A stretch of DNA of 64,000 nucleotides from positions 1 to 64,000 of the forward strand of contig JAEMGR010000040.1 in NCBI GenBank assembly GCA_016458225.1, written 5' to 3'. How positions within the stretch are numbered: position 1 is the stretch's first letter; each line of letters begins with the position of its first letter. Of the stretch, positions 1-11,185 are shown in pieces. Below the pieces are notes generated by a model. It saw only the letters and a list, made by a program, of their open reading frames with translations, did not search any database and was not told the origin of the DNA. A program made the translations under genes and the position numbers. Origin of the DNA: Myxococcaceae bacterium JPH2 (GTDB taxonomy: Bacteria; Myxococcota; Myxococcia; Myxococcales; Myxococcaceae).

Positions 1-1185
1 CCCGTGAGCCCCACGGTCAGCGCCTCTCAACGCGAGACAGTCCCCGGCATCCCGCCCGTGAGCCCCACGGTCAGCGCCTCTCAACGCGAGACCGTCCCCG
101 GCATCCCGCCCGTCGCTCCGCCGCCTCCACCGCGTGACGCGTCCAGCGGACTCCCCTCGGTGAGCGCTCCGCCTCGCGTGCCCTCGGCTTCGGGCCCCGC
201 GGCTGCGCGCCCACCCTCGGGACAGGCGCCCACGATTGGAGCCGCGCCGCGCGCGCCCATCATTCCGCCCGTGGTGGCCGGCGTCGCTCCGGGCGCGGCG
301 GCCATCCCACCGCGACCGCCCGCCGAGGCGGCTCCAGCGCCGCGACCGCCCCCCGTCCTCGCCGTGGGCGCAGCGGGCCCCGCCACGCAGCCCACGCCGA
401 CGCCCACGCGACCGCCGTCGAGGCCCACCGCGTCGCTGCCGGCCCTCACCACGCCCGCCGCGCGCCCGCTCACCCCTCCGCCCATCGCTCGCCCCCCAGC
501 GGTTCCCTCGGTCGGGGTCCCCTCGGTCGCGCCCGTGGTGCCCGCCATCGCGCCCGCCGTTTCCACCACGGTCGGAGCGCCTCCGCCTCCCCCGCCCCAG
601 GCGCGCGGCCCCGGGCTCGACGCGGCCCAGCTCGCGGACCTCGCGTCGCGCTGCGCGAAGCTGGACCAGCTCGACTACTACGAGGTGCTCCTGCTGGAGA
701 AGGCGGCGAGCCCCTCGGACATCAAGAAGGCCTTCTACCGGGAGAGCCGCACCTATCACCCGGACCGCTTCTTCCACCTCGACTCGAGGGAGCTGAAGGA
801 GCAGGTCAACGAGCTCTACAAGCGCGTCACCGAGGCCTATTACGTCCTGCGCGACGACACGAAGCGCAAGAAGTACACGGCGGACATCACAGGCCCCGAG
901 CGCGCCCAGAAGCTCCGATACACCGAGGCGTCCGAAGCCGAATCCAAGGCAGCCCAAAAGAAGGAGCAGGAAGAGCAGATCGGCACCCACCCCAAGGGGC
1001 GCCAGTTCTACCAACAGGCGCAGAAGGACCTCGACGCGGGCAACCCCTCCGCCGCCGAGCGGAACCTGAAGATGGCGCTCACGTACGAGCCCGCCAACGC
1101 GCGCTACAAGGAGCGTCTGGCGGACGTTCAGAAGCGACTGTCGGACGAGGCCAAGAACAAGGGCGAGTCGTTCAAGATTCGCTGA
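1..1185 (+). CDS. Proline-rich J-domain (DnaJ-like) protein, 5' end outside window
   Basis: The reading frame is open from the first base and enters inside an 18-residue repeat, so the start lies upstream. The first 200 visible residues are Pro/Ala-rich and look disordered. They are followed by a J domain (about residues 215-290, counting from the codon at base 4) with the HPD triplet at 252-254, which stimulates Hsp70 ATPase. The last 80 residues are helical and TPR-like (a conserved block of alternating Ala/Leu helices). The J domain sits near the C-terminus, unlike canonical DnaJ, and there is no Gly/Phe or zinc region. This layout is common in myxobacterial J-domain proteins of unknown client. 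A CvpA-like gene follows after 29 bp on the same strand. Confidence 0.8.
   Translation, partial: PVSPTVSASQRETVPGIPPVSPTVSASQRETVPGIPPVAPPPPPRDASSGLPSVSAPPRVPSASGPAAARPPSGQAPTIGAAPRAPIIPPVVAGVAPGAAAIPPRPPAEAAPAPRPPPVLAVGAAGPATQPTPTPTRPPSRPTASLPALTTPAARPLTPPPIARPPAVPSVGVPSVAPVVPAIAPAVSTTVGAPPPPPPQARGPGLDAAQLADLASRCAKLDQLDYYEVLLLEKAASPSDIKKAFYRESRTYHPDRFFHLDSRELKEQVNELYKRVTEAYYVLRDDTKRKKYTADITGPERAQKLRYTEASEAESKAAQKKEQEEQIGTHPKGRQFYQQAQKDLDAGNPSAAERNLKMALTYEPANARYKERLADVQKRLSDEAKNKGESFKIR
4..111 (+). repeat. Two tandem 54-bp coding repeats
   Basis: Bases 4-57 and 58-111 are nearly identical copies of a 54-bp unit encoding 18 residues that begin (V/M)SPTVSASQRE and end PGIPP. Only a single base differs near the middle. 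The bases before position 4 fit the end of a further copy, so the array probably continues to the left of the window. Confidence 0.85.
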
Positions 1186-1214
1186 CGGCCAACGACGACG
1201 GGAGCCGCATTCGC

Positions 1215-1964
1215 ATGGGCATCGACCTCACCATCCTCGGACTGGTGCTCTTCTTCGGCCTCTTGGGGGCCGCATCGGGCGCCGCCAAGCAGGTGGCCAA
1301 CGCGGCCGGCCTGGCGCTCGGGTACTTCACCTCGCGCCAGCTCGCCTCCGTGCTGGGCCCCAAAGTGGCCACGGCCATGGGCGTGCCGCTCCTGGCGGGC
1401 ACCCTCACCGCGACCGTGCTCGTCTTCGTCTGCGTGTGGCTGGCCGTGCGCTATGCGTTGGGCGCGCTGATCCTCCGGTTCCTCTCGGGAAACCGCCCGG
1501 ACGAGCGCGGCGCGGACCGCGCGCTGGGCTTCGCGCTGGGCGGGGCGAAGGTCACCGCCATCATCTGGGTGGCCCTGAGCGCCCTCACCTTCTTCGAGCA
1601 GCACGTCGTCGTCGCGGGCAAGCACCTGGGCGTCGCGCCGAAGGACTCGCTCTCCTTCCAGCTCGCCCGCCGCTTCAACCTGTTCGAGATGACGCAGTTC
1701 GCGCCCCTGGCGGACCTCGTCCGCGTGGCGCAGGCCTCGACGGATCCCCAGCGCGCCGCGAAGCTCCAGGACGACCCTGCCTTCAAGGCCCTGCGCAAGG
1801 ACCCGCGCTTCCAGCGCGCCCTTCAGGACAAGGAGCTGCGCGAGGCCCTGGCCCGCGGAGACACGCGCGCCCTGCTCCGCAACGACCTCATCCTCCAGCT
1901 CGTCCAGGACCCGGACATCGCGGCCCGCCTCGGCGCCGCGGCCCGCGCGTCGCAGCGCCCATAA
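1215..1964 (+). CDS. CvpA family membrane protein
   Basis: A 249-residue protein whose first 130 residues form about four hydrophobic segments with the small-residue pattern of the CvpA/colicin V production family (start MGIDLTILGLVLFFGLLG, then a Gly/Ala-rich helix). The C-terminal 110 residues are charged and probably cytoplasmic, longer than in the minimal CvpA (about 160 residues). CvpA homologues are inner-membrane proteins linked to envelope homeostasis; the molecular role is not known. It lies 29 bp after the J-domain gene, so the two may be one transcript. Confidence 0.7.
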   Translation: MGIDLTILGLVLFFGLLGAASGAAKQVANAAGLALGYFTSRQLASVLGPKVATAMGVPLLAGTLTATVLVFVCVWLAVRYALGALILRFLSGNRPDERGADRALGFALGGAKVTAIIWVALSALTFFEQHVVVAGKHLGVAPKDSLSFQLARRFNLFEMTQFAPLADLVRVAQASTDPQRAAKLQDDPAFKALRKDPRFQRALQDKELREALARGDTRALLRNDLILQLVQDPDIAARLGAAARASQRP

Positions 1965-2025
1965 CGCCCCCTCGCGCGTGCCCGAGGGCCGCGGGAGCAT
2001 GGCCCCCGCGACCCCGTCCCAAGCC

Positions 2026-3096
2026 TCACGCGTCCAGCCACGAGGCATCCAGCCCGCGCAGCCGCTCGCGCACGTAGTCCGCGTCCACGCTGACGCGGCG
2101 GTGCTTGCGCTCCGGCGCCTCGAACAGGATGTCCGCCAGCACGTGCTCCATGATGGAGCGCAGCCCGCGCGCGCCCAGGCCTCGGTGCTCCGCGTAGCGC
2201 ACCACCTCGCGCAGCCCCGACTCAGGGAACTCCAGCGCCACGTCGTCCAGCGCGAGCAGCTCCTTGAACTCGCGGGTGATGGCGTCCGGCGGCTCGGTGA
2301 GCACGCGCAAGAGCTCCGGCTCCGCCAGCCGCTCCAGCTGCACCATCACCGGCAGGCGCCCCAGGAACTCGGCCAGCATGCCGAAGTCCACCAACTGCCG
2401 CGTGGTGACGCGCCGGGAGGCGCGCCGCGCCGCCTCGTCCGAGCCGAAGCCCATGGCCCTGGCGCCCTCCTCCAGCCCCTCGTGCAGGTCGCTGAACGTG
2501 CCCGCGCAGATGAAGAGGATGTCGCGCGTGTCCACCTGCACGAAGTCCCCCTTGTTGAACGCCTGGGTGACGTTCATGGGGACGAAGAGCTCGCGGCCCT
2601 CCAGCATCTTCAGGAGCGACTGCTGCACCCCTTCACCGCCGATGTCGCGGCTGCCCGCGCCGTTGCGCGCGCCCTGTGAGCGCCGGGCAATCTTGTCCAC
2701 CTCGTCGATGAAGATGATCCCGCGCTCGGTGTCTTCCAGCGAGTGGTTCGCCTTGAAGAGCAGGTCGGACACCATCACCTCCACGTCCTTCCCGTAGTAC
2801 CCGGCCTCCGTGTACTCGGTGGCGTCCACCGTCGTGAACGGCACCCGGAGGATGTCCGCCAGGTTGCGCGCGATGTGCGTCTTTCCACTCCCGGTCGGCC
2901 CCACCATCAGGATGTTGGATTTCTGGATGAGCGACTGTCGACGCAGCGAGCGAGCCTGCACACGCTTCAAGTGGTTGTGCGCCGCGATGGCCACCGCGCG
3001 CCGTGCCGCGTCCTGCCCGATGACGAAACGGCCCAGGCGCTCGTAGATCTCCCGAGGCGTCAGGAGTGTGTCTTCCTTGCGTGCGGACGACTCCAT
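2026..3096 (-). CDS. ClpX-like AAA+ unfoldase lacking the zinc-binding N-domain
   Basis: A 356-residue AAA+ ATPase closest to ClpX. Walker A GPTGSGKT is at 66-73, Walker B IIFIDE at 127-132 and the pore loop GYYG at 99-102 (ClpX has GYVG). An MGFG sequence at about 215-218 sits where ClpX has the IGF loop that docks on ClpP, and the C-terminal ARGLRS sensor motif is present. The four-cysteine zinc-binding N-domain of ClpX is absent, so the protein is shorter than ClpX (about 420). The ATG at 3096 is preferred over an in-frame codon at 3117 because AGGGGAGG lies five bases before it. It is probably a second, specialised ClpX with different substrate recruitment. Partner protease is inferred. 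Confidence 0.85.
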   Translation of the reverse strand: MESSARKEDTLLTPREIYERLGRFVIGQDAARRAVAIAAHNHLKRVQARSLRRQSLIQKSNILMVGPTGSGKTHIARNLADILRVPFTTVDATEYTEAGYYGKDVEVMVSDLLFKANHSLEDTERGIIFIDEVDKIARRSQGARNGAGSRDIGGEGVQQSLLKMLEGRELFVPMNVTQAFNKGDFVQVDTRDILFICAGTFSDLHEGLEEGARAMGFGSDEAARRASRRVTTRQLVDFGMLAEFLGRLPVMVQLERLAEPELLRVLTEPPDAITREFKELLALDDVALEFPESGLREVVRYAEHRGLGARGLRSIMEHVLADILFEAPERKHRRVSVDADYVRERLRGLDASWLDA

Positions 3097-3233
3097 GTAA
3101 CCTCCCCTTCTGTCCACGCGACCTCCCTCTCTGCGGAAGAAGTTTAGGAATCCGATGGCGAGGCGGCCCGTACGGGCGATGCCACGCCGACGTCACCGAC
3201 GCCTGCTCGCCCACTCCCCGTGCTGGCGGAGAC

Positions 3234-3262
3234 TTGAATGCAGGGGGGGTTTCCGATACTTC
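3234..3262 (+). promoter_or_regulatory. Possible sigma70-type promoter of speA
   Basis: TTGAAT at 3234-3239 and TACTTC at 3257-3262 are separated by 17 bp, upstream of speA. A 6-bp perfect hairpin (3271-3276 with 3283-3288) follows in the predicted leader. The -10 match is weak. Confidence 0.35.
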
Positions 3263-3319
3263 CGGCGCCCCTCCACTGTTCCGTGGAGCCACCCCCTCTC
3301 CGGAGGCATAGAACCGCCG

Positions 3320-5338
<2,019 letters not shown>

Positions 5339-5349
5339 GCCACACGCCT

Positions 5350-5409
5350 TCCGCCCCGCCGATTCACGCAGGCGGGGCGGACGCCGGAGGGCAACGTAGG
5401 CCCTCCGGC
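5350..5409. terminator. Two tandem hairpins between convergent genes
   Basis: Bases 5350-5360 pair perfectly with 5371-5381 (11 bp stem, 10-base loop), and 5383-5392 pair perfectly with 5400-5409 (10 bp stem, 7-base loop). They lie between the stops of speA (+) and the OsmC gene (-). No U-tract follows, so they may act as bidirectional GC-hairpin terminators or RNA 3' end stabilisers. Confidence 0.6.
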
Positions 5410-5432
5410 TCCTCCCGGAACAGCCGCGCGCC

Positions 5433-5873
5433 TCAGTCCGGGTAGGTGAAGGTCATCGGCACCTTCACGTCCGGATGCAGGCTGCGCGCCACCGGGCACT
5501 CGTGGGCAATCTGCTCCAGCCGGGCGCGATGCTCGCGAGACAGGCCCGCGGGCATCTGGAGGTCGAGCACCAGCTCCCCCACGCGGCGCGGCGGCGGCGT
5601 CATCCGCTTCTCCACGCGCGCGCGCACCTCGCCGTGCAGCGGGATGTTCTCGCGCCCGGCCATCAACTGCATCGTCGTCACCGCGCAGGACGCGAGCGAC
5701 GCGGCCAAGAGGTCCGTGGGCGAGAAGCTGCCCCCGGTGCCTCCGTTGTCGCGCGGTGCTTCCGTCTGGAGTGCCGTCCCGGAAGGTCCATGGGTGAGCT
5801 GCGTCTTGAACTGCGGCGCGCTCACCAGGGTCATCACCACGCCGGGACTGGGCACCACGGGCTGCTGACTCAT
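5433..5873 (-). CDS. OsmC family peroxidase-like protein
   Basis: A 146-residue OsmC/Ohr-fold protein. The two redox cysteines of the family are at Cys63 (SLASCAVTT) and Cys126 (HECPVARSL), consistent with thiol-dependent reduction of organic hydroperoxides. Length is typical (about 140). It lies 29 bp downstream of the deoxyhypusine-synthase-like gene on the same strand and is probably cotranscribed with it. The start is supported by AGGAG six bases upstream of ATG. The substrate is not known. Confidence 0.85.
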   Translation of the reverse strand: MSQQPVVPSPGVVMTLVSAPQFKTQLTHGPSGTALQTEAPRDNGGTGGSFSPTDLLAASLASCAVTTMQLMAGRENIPLHGEVRARVEKRMTPPPRRVGELVLDLQMPAGLSREHRARLEQIAHECPVARSLHPDVKVPMTFTYPD

Positions 5874-5902
5874 CGAGGACTCCTGTTTCGAGGAAGGGGC
5901 GT

Positions 5903-7126
5903 TCAGCGGACGTAGGCCTCGTGCTTGCCGGCGTCCTTCTTCGTGGCGGGCTCGGCTTCCTCGATGCTCCAGTCCAGCGTCTTCATGAGCGCCTTGCTGC
6001 GCTTGCGCACGTCCCCGTCCAGGAACGCGAGGGCCTCGCCCATCTTGTCCATGAGCCGCATGGGCTTGCGCTTGTTCTTCGGCTCGTTGAGCAGCGCGTG
6101 CGTCAGCCAGGGGAACACCGCCGTCACGTCGCAGTGCACGTACACCGAGCCGGTCTCCACCGCCTCCACCGAGACCTTGCCCCAGGTGTGGCCCTCGCCC
6201 GCGGGGCAGCTCGACAGCGCGCCGTTGTCCACCGGGTCCACGCAGAACTGCACGTCGATGTCGAAGCCCGTGGTGGGCACGTTGAGGATTTGATCCAACA
6301 GCGGCTCGCCCTGGAGCGTGTAGTTCTTGGGCACGCCGCCGCCGAGGATCCAGATGGCCAGGCGCTTGGAGAAGTTGTGGCGGCAGAAGTGCTGCATCGC
6401 CGCCATCGAGTAGACGTCGTCGTTGATGTCCAACTCGAACTTGAAGTCATCGCCGAGCAGCCGCTTGAGCTTGACGATGTTCAGGAAGATGGAGCCGTCC
6501 TGCACCGCGCCCACCCAGATGGGCACCGCGTGCTTGTAGCAGGTGGACAACAGCGACGGCTGCTTCACGCCCAGCTGCTTCTCGATGCCGTGGATGGCCT
6601 TGCCGAGCAGGTAGTGGAACTCGGGCGTGGTCATCTTCCGCTGGAACTCGGGGCCCCGGATGATGGCGGAGAAGAGGCGGTCCGTGTCGAGCAGCGCCTC
6701 TTCCCAGAAGCCCAGGTCGTAGATGCGGATGATGCGCGCCAGCCGGTACTGGAGGTCACCCGCGTTCGGGTTCACCTCGCGGATGGCGTGGCCGATGATG
6801 CGGTGCGCGTCGTGGTAGAGGTTGGCGCCCGTGGTGGTGATGGCGGAGATGACGCCCTTCTCGATGAGCGGGATGAGGCAGCTCTGGTGCAGCCCCGCGG
6901 GCGTCATCGCGCCGGACAGCGTGAGGAAGATGGAGGCGTCCTGTTCCATCGACTTGGACATCAGCTCGAACGCGGTGCGCTCCTGGCGCCCCACGTAGGC
7001 GCTGAAAGCGTGGGCGAGCAGCTCCGCCGGCTTTTCCTTGCCAGTGATGGGGCGGGGGTCCGCCTTGCGCGCGCCAGAGTAGGCGTGACGCAGGGACTTC
7101 TTCGGGCTCGAGGAGGTCTTGGCCAT
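5903..7126 (-). CDS. Deoxyhypusine synthase family protein
   Basis: A 407-residue NAD-binding homologue of deoxyhypusine synthase. The catalytic-lysine region TWGKVSVEA is intact (Lys317, equivalent to Lys329 of the human enzyme), as are the Rossmann-like motif LTLSGAM and the ILGGGVPKN loop. In eukaryotes and archaea the enzyme moves the aminobutyl group of spermidine onto eIF5A. Bacteria lack eIF5A, so the acceptor here must differ; a small amine, as in homospermidine synthases derived from this family, is the natural guess. Convergent speA nearby fits a polyamine role. ATG at 7126 is chosen over GTG at 7144 on conservation grounds only; no clear ribosome site is seen. Confidence 0.85.
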   Translation of the reverse strand: MAKTSSSPKKSLRHAYSGARKADPRPITGKEKPAELLAHAFSAYVGRQERTAFELMSKSMEQDASIFLTLSGAMTPAGLHQSCLIPLIEKGVISAITTTGANLYHDAHRIIGHAIREVNPNAGDLQYRLARIIRIYDLGFWEEALLDTDRLFSAIIRGPEFQRKMTTPEFHYLLGKAIHGIEKQLGVKQPSLLSTCYKHAVPIWVGAVQDGSIFLNIVKLKRLLGDDFKFELDINDDVYSMAAMQHFCRHNFSKRLAIWILGGGVPKNYTLQGEPLLDQILNVPTTGFDIDVQFCVDPVDNGALSSCPAGEGHTWGKVSVEAVETGSVYVHCDVTAVFPWLTHALLNEPKNKRKPMRLMDKMGEALAFLDGDVRKRSKALMKTLDWSIEEAEPATKKDAGKHEAYVR

Positions 7127-7277
7127 GGCGCGGCGATCTAGCACCGCCAGCCGGTCAAGGGGAGCGTCGCCTTTCTACCCTGTCGACTTGTCGCGCTCCG
7201 GACGCCTCCAACGGTTCCCCCCGAGGGCCCGGGTGGCATATGAGCAGCGTCTTGCGTCCCCCTGGAGGGCCTCATCC

Positions 7278-8114
7278 TTGATTGACCTGCACTCCCACAC
7301 CACGGCCAGTGACGGCCAGTACACGCCTCAGGAGCTGATGAGCCGCGCCAGGGCGGCGGGCGTGACGGTGCTGGCGGTGACGGACCACGACACCGTGGCG
7401 GGGCTCGCCCAGGCCGAGGAGGCCGCCCGCGCGCACGGGGTGGAACTGGTGCCGGGCATCGAGTTGTCCGCTTTCGTCCTCGGGCGAGAGGCCCACATCC
7501 TGGGCCACTTCGTGAACCGCGAGGACCCGGCCCTCTCCCTCTTCGAGGAGCGGCTGCGCAAGGAGCGAGACGACCGCATGGAGGCGATGGTGGCCCGCAT
7601 GCGCGAGCTGGGCTACCCCATCCGGATGGAGCACGTGAGAGCCGTGGCGGGAGACGCGCAGCTCGGGCGCCCCCATCTGGCGCGGGTGATGGTGGACCAG
7701 GGCTGGTGCCGCGACGTGAAGGACGCCTTCGACCGGTTCCTGGGCACGGGCCGCATGGCCTGGGTGGAGCGCTTCAAGCTGGACGGTGCGGACGCCATTC
7801 AGCTCATCCGCCATGCGGGCGGCACCGCGACGCTGGCCCACCCCGCCTCCTCGAGGCTGGAGCGAGGGGAGATTCGCGCGCTGGCCCAGGCGGGGCTCGC
7901 GGGCCTGGAGATGTCTCACTCGGACCCCAACCCGAGCGTGCAGCGCAAGTACCTCGGGTTCGCCGCGGAGTTCGACCTGGTCCCCACGGCGGGCAGCGAC
8001 TTCCATGGCGAGAAGGTCGTCCCGGATCAGCGCCTGGGCTCGGCCGCCATGGCCCCGGAGCTGTTCCAGAAGCTGCGCGCCCGAGCGGCTATCCCTTCAG
8101 CGCGCCCGCGGTGA
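7278..8114 (+). CDS. PHP-domain phosphoesterase (RNase AM/YciV-like)
   Basis: A 278-residue PHP-fold metal-dependent hydrolase. It opens IDLHSHTTASDG, whose His5 and His7 are first-shell metal ligands; TDHD, the Glu in GIELSA, H in EAHILGH, and the C-terminal SDFHGE supply the rest. YciV/RNase AM homologues trim 5' ends of small rRNAs or hydrolyse 3',5'-bisphosphonucleotides, but the substrate here is unproven. TTG at 7278 is preferred because GGAGG lies 9 bases upstream and the PHP motif begins at residue 3. The upstream frame back to 7119 looks non-coding. The 3' end overlaps the convergent permease gene by 26 bp. Confidence 0.8.
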   Translation: MIDLHSHTTASDGQYTPQELMSRARAAGVTVLAVTDHDTVAGLAQAEEAARAHGVELVPGIELSAFVLGREAHILGHFVNREDPALSLFEERLRKERDDRMEAMVARMRELGYPIRMEHVRAVAGDAQLGRPHLARVMVDQGWCRDVKDAFDRFLGTGRMAWVERFKLDGADAIQLIRHAGGTATLAHPASSRLERGEIRALAQAGLAGLEMSHSDPNPSVQRKYLGFAAEFDLVPTAGSDFHGEKVVPDQRLGSAAMAPELFQKLRARAAIPSARPR

Positions 8115-8916
8115 GCCCCGCGACGATGCGCCGCTGGAGCACGAGCACCAGCAGGACGAGCGGCACCGTCACGATGACCGAGGCCGCCATGATGAGCCCC
8201 CAGGGCAGCTCGTAGGCCGAGCCACCGCTCAACAGCGCGATGGCCACCGGCACCGTGCGCTTCGCGTCCGTGAGCGTGAAGGTCAGCGCGAAGAGGAACT
8301 CGTTCCACGCCGCGATGAAGGCCAGGAGCCCCGTCGTCACCAGCGCGGGCCCCAGGAGCGGAAGGAACACGCGGGTGAGCACCATCCAGGGCGTGGCCCC
8401 ATCGACGACGGCGGCCTCCTCCAGCTCGACGGGCAGCTCGCGCATGAACGTGGTGAGCAACCACACGGTGAAGGGCAAGGTGAGCACCAGGTTGGACAGC
8501 ACCAACGCGGGCAGCGTGTTGTAGAGCCCGAGTCCTCGAACCAGCTCGAACATGCCGGAGAGGACCGCGACCTGCGGGAACATGGACACGCCCAGGAGCG
8601 CGAGCAGCAGCGTGCGCCGGCCTCGGAACGACACACGGCCGAGCGAATGCGCCGCCGTCACGCCGAGCAGGAGCGACAGCCCCACCACCCCCGAGGACAC
8701 GAGGATGGAGTTGAGGATGTTGCGCGCGAAGGGCTGCTGCGCGAACACCTGCGTGTAGTTGCTCCACGCGGGATGCGCGGGCCAGGGGCGCGGCTCGAAC
8801 AGCGCGCTCCCCGTCGTGAGTGACGAGGCGATGGCCCAGTAGAACGGGAACAGGGTGTACAGCAGCACGAGCGCGACGAGCCCCGCGAACGCCACACGGC
8901 GAAGGACGCGCGTCAT
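8089..8916 (-). CDS. Sugar ABC transporter permease (MalG type)
   Basis: A 275-residue inner-membrane permease with six predicted segments and the EAA coupling motif (LEEAAVVDGATPW), which docks the ATPase. It is the last gene of a binding protein-permease-permease operon. Its ATG overlaps the preceding permease stop in an ATGA (8913-8916). The family (carbohydrate uptake transporter 1) imports disaccharides or glycosides. No ATPase gene is next to it. An alternative longer start at 9042 is rejected, since it would lie inside the upstream gene. Confidence 0.9.
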   Translation of the reverse strand: MTRVLRRVAFAGLVALVLLYTLFPFYWAIASSLTTGSALFEPRPWPAHPAWSNYTQVFAQQPFARNILNSILVSSGVVGLSLLLGVTAAHSLGRVSFRGRRTLLLALLGVSMFPQVAVLSGMFELVRGLGLYNTLPALVLSNLVLTLPFTVWLLTTFMRELPVELEEAAVVDGATPWMVLTRVFLPLLGPALVTTGLLAFIAAWNEFLFALTFTLTDAKRTVPVAIALLSGGSAYELPWGLIMAASVIVTVPLVLLVLVLQRRIVAGLTAGALKG

Positions 8917-9823
8917 GACTCCCCCACGTCCAGCCGAACTCGGCCCAGCACGAGATACACCGCGGTGAGCAGCGCGATGAGGAGCACGAGCAGTGTGGCC
9001 GCGGCGCTGCCCACGCCCAGCTCCTGGAACTCGAACATCCACTGGCGGGCATAGCCGGCCATGGGCTGGGTCTCCGAGCCACCGCCGGTGAGGACGTAGA
9101 ACACGTCGAACACGCGCAGCGCATCGAGCAGGCGGAACAGCGCGGCCACCATCAGCGGCCCCTTCACGAGCGGCAACGTGATGCGGAAGAACGCGAGGAG
9201 GGGGCCCGCGCCGTCGAGCCGCGCGGCTTCATAGACATCCTCCGGAAGAAGCTGGAGCGCGGCGAGCAGCAACAGCGCCATGAACGGCGTCGCCTTCCAC
9301 ACGTCCACCATCACCACGGCCCAGAACGCGAGCGACGGCTCGGCCGTCCACGCCAACGGTTCGGAGAGCAGGCCCAGCCGCAGCAGCACGGCGTTGATGA
9401 CGCCGTAGACGTCATGAAACATCCAGGCCCACATCTTCGCGGACACGACGGTGGGAATGGCCCAAGGCACGAGCACCGCCGCACGCACGAGCCCGCGCCC
9501 CGCGAAGCGCCGATGGAGCACGAGCGCGATGCCCATCCCCAACACCGACTCCAACAGCACGGACACGAGGGCAAACCGCACCGTCGTCCACACCGCGGTC
9601 CACCAGTCCGGATCCTCCAGCACGGACAGGAAGCTCTCCAGGCCCACGAAGCGCGCCGCGCTCAAGTCCGTCAGCCGCGCATCCGTGAACGAGAACCCCA
9701 CCGTGCGAGCCAGGGGCCAACCAGCCACCAGGGCAATGCCCACCAGTGTGGGAAGCAAGAACACCCACGCGGCGCGCGCACGCTGACGCGCGAGAACAGA
9801 GGCGCCACCGCGGTGGCTTGCCG

Positions 9824-9827
<4 letters not shown>
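8913..9827 (-). CDS. Sugar ABC transporter permease (MalF/UgpA type)
   Basis: A 304-residue permease with an N-terminal segment (WVFLLPTLVGIALVAGW) and the typical EAA loop (YEAARLDGAG). GTG at 9827 overlaps the stop of the binding-protein gene in a GTGA, with GAGGAGG just upstream. It lacks the large periplasmic loop of E. coli MalF and resembles ThuF/UgpA-like partners. It pairs with the downstream permease to form the membrane channel. Confidence 0.9.
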
Positions 9828-11089
<1,262 letters not shown>

Positions 11090-11185
11090 CGGAGGTCCCT
11101 CCACGCCCCGCGCTAGCACGGCGCGCGCGAAGACCTCGGCGGGTCCGATGCGGCACTGTCGGGTATCGGCCGAAGCGCGGCGCGC

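Noticed and set aside
3271-3288. Hairpin before speA as a riboswitch or attenuator
   Set aside because: Only a 6-bp stem is visible with no known riboswitch sequence features.
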